Shown here in pieces: positions 11,786-22,200 of a DNA stretch of 64,000 bases (positions are counted from its first letter, which is position 1; the number at the start of each line of letters is the position of its first letter). The stretch is from NCBI GenBank assembly GCA_051530055.1, contig CM121341.1, positions 11,904,001-11,968,000 on the forward strand. The letters run 5' to 3'. The DNA comes from Neoechinorhynchus agilis (taxonomy: Eukaryota > Acanthocephala). The position numbers and the translations under genes were made by a program. The notes beneath the pieces are model-generated. The model ran no database searches and had not been told where the DNA came from. It worked only from the letters and a program-made list of their open reading frames with translations.

Positions 11786-11990
11786 TTTAAAAATTTGAAT
11801 TGTTTATGTGTTTATATGACGGAAAAATTAAAAGAATTTATTGAATTCGATATTTCGGCATCCTAAAGAGTAGCGATTTTAAAATCTTTGTGTTTTCTAC
11901 TTTCGAACAACTTTGATAAAGGCACACGATTGTGTAGAAATATCAAATTCGACTAATAAATTACTTTAGTTTTTTCCGCTATCTAAAAAT
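11786..11990. mobile_element. Foldback element with degenerate hammerhead (P2)
   Basis: Inverted arms (11,819-11,860 and about 11,950-11,990; GACGGAAAAATTAAAAG against its complement) flank a plus-strand hammerhead-like centre at 11,909-11,950: TTTGATAAAGG, a stem of GGCACA with UGUGU, then GAAATATC. The left tail GTTTAAAAATTTGAATTG resembles the tail of the copies at 55.4 and 57.2 kb. The core lacks the invariant G8, so it should be inactive. Confidence 0.6.
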
Positions 11991-11999
11991 ACTACGTTA

Positions 12000-13242
12000 A
12001 AAACATGGTTTAGGTATGAAATTTAAATAGCATCATTGATCGGGAATTATGCGCGTTAAAGCTTTAACCAAAAGCCCATTGTTACATTTTCCATACACCA
12101 CCAAAATTGACTTTCGTTATGACTTTAATAGGTCAACGATTATCGACGCTTAGAAATGAGAACAATTATTGAAAACTTTGATTTTCGTATTCTTTAAACG
12201 TCCTGATTTCAATCGTCCGATTAGCATAAACAGCATTCGAGTAGAGACAATAATTTTGAAAGAACCTAACGAAGTCCAACGATATTGACCAAATATTGAG
12301 ATCAATAAAGCAATATTTATTTTTCTAATCACCAAAGAACACACAAAAAAATATTAGCAACGTACACCTCTTTTCACACTTACGATTTCAATTTAGGTTC
12401 TCAAAAATCAACTGCGGACGAAAAACGTTTAGAATATGATAAATTTTAATCTAAAAAAGAATGAGTTTGGTAAAGCAAGCAATTACCGAAAAAATCACAA
12501 AATGGAAACGTCGTAGGCATTGTCAGGCCTCTGTCCGTATTTCAACCCGGCCATATACTTGTATTTCCGTCGGCATTCCTCGCCTTTCGCCAACAATATG
12601 TTGGTGTGAATTAGAGGAACATTCGGACCTCGATTTGAATATTTACTCGGTGAATACAAGTACTCAAGACTGACCATTCTTTTGATAACGAAATTTAAAC
12701 TACTCGCTCCCGTTAAGTATGTAAGGGAATTTGTCATCACATTCATTTGTTGCTAACGTGTGTGGGATTCATTCCGAATTTCGCGAGAAAGAGACGTTCT
12801 TTCTTCGTATTTGAACATTGAATGCATTTGATAGATTTAAATTTGTCTCTCCTACTTAATGTGGTTAAAAAAGTTCAACGAAGTTGGAATCGTTTTCCGA
12901 TTTCTTTTGATCAGTAAATCTAATAAATTTAAAAAAAAAGAATTTATAAACATCCACTCCGCCGTCGAAAAGGACGGATACAGCGTTCCCTTTCCGTTGT
13001 AAAGCCACACTTATGTTTTGCAAGGGGAATTCTCCTGCCCTCAGATCAGCGATTGGGACAATGAATAATGGGATCTGTTCGGTTCTTCATTTCCATTCTT
13101 TACTTTCTGCGAAACAAGTAAGACCTCAAAAAGTCTTTTTTGCAGGTTGTTAATGAAAAGGATTTTGGGGCGATAAATTTGTCATAGAGTAGAAATCAAA
13201 CTTTTCATTAAATCGTATTTTTTGCTTCTTTTATCACCTTAA
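12000..13242. other. Intergenic, no gene recognised
   Basis: AT-rich sequence with short uninformative open frames on both strands. The only structure noted is GGATACAGCGTTCCCTT at 12,976-12,992, which recurs at 19,912-19,928 within a longer similar block. Confidence 0.5.
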
Positions 13243-13559
13243 TTGTTTTCTGAGCGCTCGTCAAAGTTTAGAGCACCCACAGAAGCGATTGGGAGAGCGT
13301 TGAGACGAGCACCTGATTCTATTGTCGAGACTGCCGCCAATCGGGTTCAATTGGCCAGGTCACGAGAATCTGAAAGCCTCCACGAAATTTTCCTCAAACC
13401 TGTAATTCTCGCCAAGAAAACACTGAACAATTTTGCGGTTTGCGTCATAAGATGCCAAATAAACTGGCATGAAATATCATCTATTTTTCAGATAACCAAG
13501 CTGCCGGCCGGCACAAGCAAAGATAATGGCATTGTTTAGCGCTCGTCGGAGTTAAGGGC

Positions 13560-13745
13560 ACCAACTTGATTTGTCGAAAGCATTCGACTCCGTGGACCAT
13601 TCACTCCTTCTCTGGGCCTACTCCGATTTTGGTCTCAATTTGTGGCAAATCCACTGTCTCGAATCTTATTTTCACAATCGCAAACAATACATTCACTACC
13701 GTTCTACCTCTTCTATCAGCCTATTGTGGTGTTCGTATTGCTTGT
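13560..13745 (+). mobile_element. Short APE-LINE reverse transcriptase fragment
   Basis: Translation gives LSKAFDSVDHSLLLWAYSDF and then NRKQYIHYRS, matching the DISRAFESVDHSLLL and DGKQYIQCG blocks of the LINE at 41.7-41.9 kb. Only about 60 codons survive. The fragment is preceded at 13,541 by a near copy of the sequence at 13,250 (GCGCTCGTC with a GAGCACCCAC-like end), so a 290-bp segment is bracketed by imperfect direct repeats. Confidence 0.65.
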
Positions 13746-13929
13746 GGTACTCGGATCGCTATCACTCATGCTTCGAAACCGGAGAGTTTTAGTAGCCACT
13801 CCTCAAAACCTCAAAACACACCAAAAACCATCAATGCAATTTATTCGCAAGAGAGTAACAATGGATAGCCGAAGTTATTTGGAGTGAAGCTTGTAGTCAG
13901 GAATTAAAGCAACGTTGTCCATTTTTTTG

Positions 13930-14957
13930 CCTTATTGGCCCAGTCATCTCTATGTATCCATGTGTAAGGGAGATTGCTTAGAGCCTCAAGGAAGGTGCGT
14001 GTGAAGATTGGTCTCTGTTCGGGGTCTACCTCTCGAATAATAGACTAGGCCTGATATAGCCCAACAGTTCCAAATGCACTTGGTGCTATGAGAACCGATC
14101 CCCAGTTTATGAGCTCTGTTAGCCTTCAGTTTAGCGACCCGTAACAGTCGCTTAAATTTGCTAAGATCATGTTTTGGGGACATATTGGGGGGGAGCATAA
14201 AGCCCAGCATGGTGATCTCATTGGAAATAGAAGATGATGATATGTTAAAAAAGTTATTATAAAAATGGCGTACGCGTCGTTTCCCCGCTACTGATCTCGA
14301 TTTTAAAATAAATTGGGTTTTAAGTGGGTTGAGTGATAACCCCATTTGCGAGAGAGTAGAATTTAGGTATGCTAATAATTCCGAAAGTTTCTTTATGGCT
14401 GAGATATAATTCGATTCCTTAATCACCGCAGTGAAATCATCTGCAAATAAAGTTAGGTCGTTGCAGATTGAGCAGTTCTTTATTAGAAATTGAGACGCCA
14501 AGCAAAAGAGGATGGGAGATAGCGGGGATCCTTGTGGCACTCCTTTCGTTTGGTGGTAGACGTTTTGGGATGTGTCATCTTGAAAAAATAATTTTTTAGA
14601 TACCATAGTATTATGCACCCTAGCAATAAGATTATAGGGGAATTGGAAGTAACGGAGGATCTCAATACAAAAATTAATATTAATGTTATCAAAAGCTTTT
14701 GAGATGTCAAAGGAAATTAGAATATTCATTGATTTCTGATTTCAGTTAAAATTAGCTAAAATTTCAGTCATTGCCGTGTGTCCAGACTTACGAGGTAAAA
14801 ATCCATGGCATCTCTTATCGATGCAATCAATGTCTAAGGCAAATTGTAAAAGAGATTTAGCCAGTGCCCTTTCGTGAATAGATACTAATGAATTTTGTAT
14901 AGAAATCGGCAGAACGTCTCCTCCACCCATAACTTTTTTACCCTTCTTTTTAATCAC
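13930..14957 (-). mobile_element. 3' part of a LINE (reverse transcriptase), outer element of a nest
   Basis: The minus strand encodes reverse transcriptase blocks: SFDISKAFDNI, HQTKGVPQGSPLSPILF, LTLFADDFTAVI and LGFMLPPN. It is preceded by LPISIQNSLVSIHERALAKS and GFLPRKSGHTAMTEI. The catalytic box is FADD rather than YADD. A stop and a frame change interrupt it near 14,735, and the end shifts frame again near 14,040. I cannot assign the clade; R1/LOA/I-group is plausible. Its 5' half lies beyond the RTE element at 17.85-18.86 kb. Confidence 0.75.
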
Positions 14958-14959
14958 GA

Positions 14960-15180
14960 AAATTCGTTTCGAAAGGTTTATGTGCGCTCATTCCCCGGCG
15001 GAGGCATATATCATGGCTATAGCAATTCTGCCAATATTGACCTTATTCAGAACATTAGTGGCTTTCAGGCAGATCGAAAAGCCATTGTCAGAGGTCTTAT
15101 ACCTCGACCTCCACCATTAAACAATGTCGGACACTTGGAGATCAAAGCTTCTTGGTTTAAAAGGTAAGAATTGTAAGCCC
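14960..15180. other. Unassigned segment between two LINE parts
   Basis: About 220 bp that belongs to neither the reverse transcriptase of the outer LINE nor the coding part of the RTE element. The plus strand is open and looks coding-like (GGGIYHGYSNSANIDLIQN), but I recognise no family. It may be the 3' untranslated part of the RTE element. Confidence 0.3.
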
Positions 15181-17835
15181 GTCAAATAGAATTAGACTCC
15201 GCAAGGGATCTAAAATACACGACAGCAGTCCTGTTATGCGGGCAATTCGCGTCTCTTAAAATCAGGTCATTGTATGTACGACAGTTCCCTTTGCCTTTAC
15301 GATACAATGTCGTTGGCTTCCAGGAAAGGAACTGTTGCACGACCTGTGGGCAAGATGCCTCGGACCGAATTATATTGCCCGTGAACTGCAGTCGTCTGTG
15401 GCGCAAATATTCACTGGGCGGTTGGACTCCGGCTCTCTTATACAGTGCTTTGTTGGTCACTTTATCTGACCATCTGACCTCGAACGCCGCACGTAAGATA
15501 GATGAATGATTTTGATGAAACTGCCCCGTCGCCGTTGGTGACAGTGTCCAGGTCTCAGCATTGTAGTAGAGAATGCTCTCAACTAGATTCCTGAACAGCT
15601 GCGAACGGAGTTCATCTGGCAAAGACTCACTGTCAAACAGTGGTTTAAGTTGTCCCGTTGCTCTCCAAGCTATAGCTCTTCATCGGCTGACATCCACACT
15701 AACCTCAGGAACGACAGCTCCCAGATAGACATACCGCTCTATCTGTTTTAATTGCCCAACGCCATTCTGCCCTTCGCCAGAGACCGTATGCGCGACATGC
15801 GGAATCGTCAAGAATTCCGTCTTTTTCGAGTTGATGGTCAGACCAATCATACTCGCCCTCTTGCACAGTCTATTTAGCATGCGTTGAGATCCATCGACTG
15901 TTGAGGACATCAATACGATGTCGTCGGCATATGCCATGTAGGAGGCGAGTATCTACGGATACCGGCGAACTATTTTCCTCAACAGAAGAAGTCCATCTTC
16001 ATCATTCGGTAGTGCCCATCTCATTACCCAATCAAGCACCAAGATGAAGAGGAAATGAGCCAATGTGTCGCCCTGCAGAACACCTGAAGTGGTGGAAAAG
16101 TATTTTGTCAAACCGTCAGCTGTCAATGCCATAACGGATGTGACAATGATCAGTGGCACTCCATACTCCTTTAAGATACCGCCAATCATCGTTCGATATA
16201 CCGAATAGAAAGCTCGACGGAAATCAACAAATACCAGCGTCACACCCGTTTGATGAATTCGTGCCTCCTAGAGGATCCTCCTCAAAGCCAATATGTGCTC
16301 TGTGGCGCCTCGACCTTTCCTGAAGCCGTTCTGTTCAATTCCTAGAAACGGTTCGAGGATTAGATTAATTCGGCGTCTCAAAATGCCGCTGAAAAGTTTT
16401 GCCGTGTTGGACATCAAGAATATACCTCTGTAGTCCTCCACCTTTGTCGAGCAGCATTTCTTATGGATCATTGTTAAATGCGCCGTTTGCCAGATTTGAG
16501 GTACTGAGCCACCATTCATTATGCCATTCATTATCGGTATGATTTTTCTGGCAATAGATTCAAACCTCAGTACCTCTGCCATTATCCCATCTGGGCCTGA
16601 TGTACGTCCCGCGCGCATCATTTTCGCCGCAGCGATCGCTTCCTTCACGGAAACCGGTCCAGTGAAGTATGTCTCAGTGCTTGGGACGATTGTGCCTTTT
16701 GGAAGTGCCGGGCTCACTTCCAAAGACGATAATGGCGAATTGAGAATTTCCGCAAAATAATTTGCGATTCTCTTTTTTCTGATTTCCGGAGAGGGACCTT
16801 CAATCAAAGTTGGCTGTCTTTGGGATCTTCTTGTGAGAGTGTTTATCGCTCTCCATGCTAAGGAGGTACGAACAAAACCTTCCTTATATGCGATCCCGCG
16901 AACTGCATCCTCTATCGAAGCCTTTTGCTTTTCATTATAGAGGTTGGCAAGTTCAAGACTTGCAATGCGAGCCTCAGATCGTTTTCCTCTTTTTCTTAGA
17001 GTTTTGATCTGCTCAGCCATTGCCATAAATTCACAGTCTGCCTGCCATATAACCTTTGCAGCTATTATACGCCTCATTTTTGGGAGGGTTTTCTCGGCCG
17101 CTTCGGTCACTGCGTCGCAGATTGACTTGTAATAAAAATCAATATCCGTTTCAGCAGCTGGCATCGAGCTCAGTTGATTCTCTAGTTCGATATCGAACTC
17201 TTTCCTCTTCTCCTCATTAGCGACGGCGCAATAGAACGGGCGTGGAGGATGCTGAGGCGTACTGAACAACGAGTCACTCATGCTCAACTGACACATCACC
17301 AACTTGTGGTCGGTTGGCAGCCCATCAACTGTGAATGTGTCAGCGTTTTTGACCCGACATTTTTCCTTACGTCTCAACAATATATGGTCAAGCTGAGCTA
17401 AGCGTCTCTTGGGATTTTTTCCCATGGCATGTTTGGACGGATTCTTTTGACCCATAAACGCCGCCAAACGCCACGCAAGCTTCCGGAATAAAGTGTTAGC
17501 AGACACGAGATCATGCCGCTCCAGCGCCTCAACCAAGTATCGGCTGTTCCGATTCTCGCCTTTCAACACATATAGCGATCTTTCGGAATGCGGTAAAATC
17601 GCGTTGAAGTCACCGGCTATTAGGAGGATGCCTCTGTTCGGTACATCATCTAATGCTTCGGCTAGATTTCCATAAAATCCTTCAACCGCCTCTTCATCCG
17701 ACGAGGAGATCGGTGAATATACGCCAAAAGCATAGAGATTTCTCGATCGAAGCTTTATGTTGACACGAAGAATTCGGTCAGTTATAATACTGCATAGTGC
17801 TGAGTTTCGGAGGCGGGGTGATAAACAAACGCCTA
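15180..17835 (-). mobile_element. RTE-type LINE, 5'-truncated, inserted in another LINE
   Basis: The minus strand carries the second half of an APE endonuclease (NRGILLIAGDFNA near 17,620, then LDHILLRRK and GLPTDHKLVMCQL). The reverse transcriptase follows: AGRTSGPDGIMAEVL, EDYRGIFLMSNTAKL, IEQNGFRKGRGATEH, LVFVDFRRAFYSV, SGVLQGDTLAHFLF and MAYADDIVLMSS. The C-terminus reads ILYYNAETW and YLRHRRLQFTGNIIR. The block order is that of RTE elements. The longest intact stretch is 433 codons (17,569-16,268), with three further frame changes, so it is a relatively young dead copy. The 5' end is truncated inside the endonuclease. Confidence 0.85.
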
Positions 17836-17849
17836 CACCTCAATGTTTT

Positions 17850-18224
17850 TTAGGCAAGCCTTACTTTCGAGTAGATGAATCTTGCCGGGTCTAATAAAGA
17901 TATTACATAATAATAAAACCTCATCCTTATAGTTAAAAGAAAAAAATCGCACAGGATATGATCGGGGAAGCGTATTCGGAGATCCTTTAAAGTAAGAAAT
18001 CTGGGCGAAAAATGGATAAAAGGCCCTGAGAGTTGGCAGAGAATGGAGGTGTTATAAAAAATACGGTCATTAAGAAGGTGAAACATACTATTTGGAAGAT
18101 CTGAAATCGAGTAGATCGATTTTGTTTCTTGTAACAGGAGTATGTCGCATTCTTTAAATTCGGCCTTTAGCTGTGATAGGCCTAGTGACCCCCCTGCATT
18201 CCACTGCACTAACCTGAGGCTCAT
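17850..18224 (-). mobile_element. Start of LINE ORF2: APE endonuclease N-terminus
   Basis: ATG at 18,224 begins MSLRLVQWNAGGSLG and continues to ECDILLLQETKS, the first two APE endonuclease motifs (the QWNA block and the catalytic Glu in LQET). The match ends at about 17,880, where the element is cut by the RTE LINE. Its ATG overlaps the stop of ORF1 in the tetranucleotide ATGA. The missing remainder (endonuclease C-terminus and early reverse transcriptase) is not found at 14.96 kb, so part was deleted. Confidence 0.75.
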
Positions 18225-18856
18225 CGCGCCCTGCCCTTACGTTTGGAGTATAGCTTATGAGGCTTCGCAATCATTTTGTGATTCCCGTTCTCAATAATCA
18301 TTTTTTGTTCCTCGATGATTTGCCTCACAAAATTCTCGTTATCGAGGACAGAGATATCTTTGTCTACTGAAGTTGTTTTGTCTGGAAGGAGATGAAAACT
18401 TCCTCTTTTAGCAGGAACATCCAACTGCATTGACGAAGTTTTAAGAAGACCGGAGAGGCTGTTGTTAATAGAGTTGACAAGTGCTTCAAAATGTGCTGCA
18501 AGTCTCTTTTCCAGCCCTTGGATTGCGTAGTTTATCCTTCTTTCCACCAGACTCATTATGTTCTCTGAAAACTCTTCGAACTTCGTGTCCAATGAACAGG
18601 AAGAGGCAATGTGATTGCTCGTTTGAGAAGATAGCGTGACTGTAGGTCTCAGACTGAATGAATGTGGAGCTGCGCTGGTCTGTTGAACAGTATGCATTCT
18701 GGGTGCTATCGCCTTGTTCGAATCCCTAGAGGCCCAGTTAATAGTCTTTAAATGTAAGGCATGTTTTAGCAAAGGCACGATACCCTCCGCCACAACGTTC
18801 GGTTGCAAAAACATGTCAGACTCGCGCATTACACTTTCCTTTCTCGTTTCTTTCAA
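18221..18856 (-). mobile_element. LINE ORF1
   Basis: An open frame of about 211 codons directly upstream of ORF2, with ATG starts in its first 20 codons (MRESDMF). It has a predicted coiled coil (ERRINYAIQGLEKRLAAHFE) and a basic end (KLYSKRKGRAR). I see no zinc knuckle. The stop codon overlaps the ORF2 start in ATGA, which implies coupled translation by termination and reinitiation, a mechanism known for R1-group LINEs. Confidence 0.65.
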
Positions 18857-19279
18857 TCAATCCAAATCACAAATCCGTTGCCTTGAAATGTTTCATAGAA
18901 GAGCCTTTAAAATGTGCACAGTTGATTTTCCCCCTCTGACTCAATGCCTTTATAAGATTTTCATCAAACAAACAAAACGCCTCTAAACCCTACCACCACA
19001 ATGTTTACCCCCTTTTATTCCCCTTTTTACATGAGCACAGCACTCGCAATCCCAATTTGTCTTATCCTTTCTATACCTCCGCTCCTTTTTCCATACTGCC
19101 CAATATTCTCAAGTATCATTATCCGAAATGAATCAGAGAAAAGACCCAATCCAGAATACTCTCCTACGTTATCAGACTTTCTAATTCTATCTTAGTTCCT
19201 GTTTTATACTTAGACGCATTTCAATACTCGAAATTGAATGGTGGTGAACGCAATCCCGGTTAAAGATTCGTTTATTATT

Positions 19280-19318
19280 ATGAAATATTTCACGAGGAAA
19301 CCTCGCCTCATCAGTCAT
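19280..19318 (-). ncRNA. Hammerhead ribozyme, intact core
   Basis: Read on the minus strand: stem I AUGA (19,318-19,315) with UCAU (19,283-19,280). The core CUGAUGA is at 19,314-19,308, then an extra G. Stem II is GCGAGG with CCUCGU, closed by a UUU loop. GAA (19,291-19,289) is followed by AUAU and U17, so cleavage is predicted between 19,284 and 19,283. All invariant residues are present. Stem I is only four pairs before a mismatch, and stem III again depends on pairing between two molecules. Confidence 0.65.
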
Positions 19319-19353
19319 TGTTTTAGGTTTTTTATTCGCACTTCACTTAAACA

Positions 19354-19392
19354 ATGACCGATGAGGCGAGGTTTCCTCGAGAAATATTTCAT
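19354..19392 (+). ncRNA. Hammerhead ribozyme, one core change
   Basis: The mirror-image partner of the minus-strand ribozyme. The core reads CCGAUGA (19,358-19,364), so invariant U4 is C. Stem II GCGAGG with CCUCGA has lost its basal pair. GAA, AUAU and U follow at 19,381-19,388. It is probably inactive. Its sequence confirms the family consensus, with stem II GCGAGG-UUU-CCUCGC. Confidence 0.5.
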
Positions 19393-19506
19393 AAAAAAAG
19401 ACTCTTTAACCGGACTTTCACCACCATTCAATACTTACCATCCCGTAGGATATTCTTGATATCATATCGAGAAAATCCATCGGGATAGTAAATTTTGACC
19501 TGTGGT

Positions 19507-19659
19507 GAAGATAATCCCGGTTAAAAATCATTTTATTGTACCGAAATATTTAGCGAGGAAACCTCGCCTTATCAATTATTGTTAAAGTGTTAAATCCGTC
19601 GAGGTTTCCTCGCGAAATATTTCAGTACAATAAAATGATTTTTAACCGGGATTCTCTTC
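19507..19659. mobile_element. Foldback element with decayed hammerheads (P4)
   Basis: A 153-bp palindrome whose arms share CCCGGTTAAAAATCATTTTA and the stem II block GCGAGG-TTT-CCTCGC with the element at 19.23-19.43 kb. The minus-strand core reads TTGATAA and its GAAA box is altered. On plus the 3' half (CGCGAAATATTT) is intact but the CUGANGA half is gone. It lies 75 bp from P3, so the two may be a duplicated pair. Confidence 0.7.
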
Positions 19660-20380
19660 TTGTAATGATTAATACTCCAAATGCTCAACGGACGATAAAA
19701 TAGATATTTTAACCTCTATTTTAATTCCATTGAAATCTAAGCGGCTGAATTAGTAATCGAAATTCACTAAAAACTGCCATTTTCTAGTATTGTTGATTTA
19801 GATAAATTAGGTTTTGTTGTTTGTTTACAACGACAACAAAAAGTATTTACAAACGTTCACGCCACCGCCTTGAAGCATTCAGCCGCGTCCTGGTATAATG
19901 GTCAAAATGAGGGATACAGCGTTCCCTTCCTGTTGCACAACCATTATCATAGTTTAAAGATCAACACGACTTTAAAAGAACCCGTGTCTATTGTAGTAAA
20001 GAACGAAATAATGGTGTACATAAATACAAACTTAATTATGAACACAATCTTCAATCAACTTCACAAATCAAATACTAAGTAGAAATCACAATCCAAATGA
20101 AACGACAAACGCAACACGATAATTGAAGAATACACTGGTGCATACTATTTTCTAAACAGACTATTTTCCAATATCTAACGTGATATACTCGAATCGATAA
20201 TCTTGTTGATAAGTATTGTATTTCACCTACATGATTTGTTTACCAAATATAGCTCCAATATGAGATGATCACATGCACTGTATCAAACCGAACCGCCGAT
20301 CGAACCCTCTGTCCGTAATTCGTTACCATGGTATCCATTGATTATAATAACGTTCTCCCTTTAGAACTGTCATTTTCGCA

Positions 20381-21488
20381 ATGCCCAAAAAGTCAAAGAT
20401 CAGCAAAGAGAAATTATTTGGTTTGTTTTTTTTCAATTTTTTCCAAAGAAAATTTATATATATTTTATTACAGAAATGCGACTGTTCGAGAAAATCATGG
20501 GAATGGTTTTGTGTAAAGAAGATCTTGATTCAAACGGATATCCTAGAATCGCAGATGATTCCGAGGATAATCTAGAAGTTGTGAACAAAGTTAATGTTCC
20601 ATGGGGTTTCCGAGGCGATATTGTTGAAGGAGACCGACAATGTGCACGGTGTAAGAAGGTCTATAGCGTTTCTGCGAACAACAAGGAATGTAGTTTTCAT
20701 ACTGGAAGGATGGAGAAAATATGCCAAACCACCTCAAGACGTGGCGTTGGTACCGATTATTACTTGGTACATTCGTGTTGCCACACGGGGAGGTATGCAG
20801 AAGGTTGCAAGAAGTCCAATCTTCATGTACCTGCTTACAATCCATTTCCTGGAGAATTTGTCAGAAGCCAAAAACCAGGAAAAAATGTACCTGGACATTT
20901 TCCAGGGATATTTGCATTGGACTGCGAAATGGCACGTTTCCTTAAAAACCTAAAAATATAACTTATCTTTTCTCTACCTAGTGTTATACCCGCACAGGCC
21001 TCGATGTCACTCGGCTGACTCTTGTGGATCATAAACTGCGAACCAGATTGGACATTATTATCAGACCATCTTCGCCAATTATCGACTACAATACTGAATT
21101 CTCCGGGATCACCCCAGAACTAATGGAAAGTGCCATTCACAATACAGATGAGGCACGGCGATTGCTGTTGAAACACGTAAATCGCGATACTATCCTTATT
21201 GGTCATGCACTCGAGAACGACCTTCGTGCTCTTAGAGTAAGTAAAGAATTCTGTTTTATCATTCTAAAAGATTCTAACTTCCTTCAGCTTTGTCATGAAC
21301 GCGTTGTCGATACAGCCATATATTTCAAAGACAAACCACATTCCAAATTCAAGCCGAAATTAAAGAAATTGGCCAGAAATTTCCTTCTGCTTGATATACA
21401 GAAAGGTGTTAACGGCCACGACAGTGTAGAAGATGCTCTTACCTGCATGAAATTGGTTTTGAAAGAAGCTAATGTTCAGTATCCTTAG
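20381..21488 (+). CDS. REXO1-like DEDDh RNA exonuclease
   Basis: Four exons encode about 330 residues. ATG is at 20,381 (MPKKSKISKEKLF). Intron 1 is GT-AG at about 20,421-20,473. A Cys/His region (CARCKKVYSV, ECSFHTGR, HSCCHTGRYAEGCKKSNLH) matches the zinc-like module before the exonuclease in REXO1 proteins. The DEDDh domain follows: GIFALDCEM, then CYTRTGLDVTRLTL, IDYNTEFSGIT, LIGHALENDLRALR and HDSVEDALTCMKL. Family members trim 3' ends of structured RNAs in the nucleus. The CEM/CYT junction is joined exactly by an intron beginning GC and ending AG (about 20,931-20,981). The last intron is GT-AG at about 21,238-21,287. All four acidic residues and the final His are visible. Confidence 0.88.
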
Positions 21489-21489
21489 A

Positions 21490-22195
21490 GACTAGTAGTG
21501 ATTTAGCAGTAGTTCCTTCAATTAAATACGTACTCATTGAACGTCGCTAGAATTGTGTAGTAAGTGTCAAGATTATAGTGAAATGCTTGCCTATCACTCC
21601 TTTTGCATCCTCACCGAATTAATTTCTCACGCAACATAAGCAATTATTGTCAGCTTCTCAAAACATCTTATCGGCGTCGCTTAAAATTTTAATAATCCTC
21701 GAAGACATTCGATATTTTTACAATACAGCAGAATCAAAAACGCTGCTGTAGAGGATTATTTCATTTTGTCTCCCTTTATTCGGATTTCCAACAATAAGAA
21801 TGCGTGAAATTACAATTTTGTAGGAAAAATTACAAAATTTAACGAAAATAAAAAACATTAATTATTTGTTGCTTTCAAAGAACTCGTCTTATTTTTATGA
21901 AACCTTTAACGGGGTCGTTGCCCTAAAATTAAATTCAGATAATGCACTTCACTCTCCTATCTAAAACTGCTCAGATTTTTGCTCTTGCTATATACAATAT
22001 AGCGGCCGATTCGTGGTAGATTATTTAGCTCTTCATGATATTGTATCTTCATTACAAGCTCGGTACACTTTGCGGCAAATTGAAAAGCCTTTTACTTTTT
22101 TGAAAACAAAATTATGCTCAATCGATTTTTATCCATCCGCATTATCCATGACATCTATTTTAAAGTTAAAGTTCATTTAAACCATTTTATTAAAA
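21490..22195. other. Intergenic, no gene recognised
   Basis: AT-rich, with the 3' flank of the exonuclease gene and of the convergent LDLa gene. No repeat or RNA gene identified. Confidence 0.5.
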
Positions 22196-22200
22196 GTAAA

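Larger units (their letters stand above)
19229..19432. mobile_element. Foldback element with two divergent hammerheads (P3)
   Basis: A 200-bp palindrome: ATTGAATGGTGG at 19,233 pairs with its complement ending at 19,432, and both arms contain a CCGGTTAAAGA-like block. Each arm carries a hammerhead, one on minus (19,318-19,280) and one on plus (19,354-19,392), both reading outward. TTCAATACT occurs at both edges (19,220-19,228 and 19,427-19,435) and may be a worn target duplication. Confidence 0.8.
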
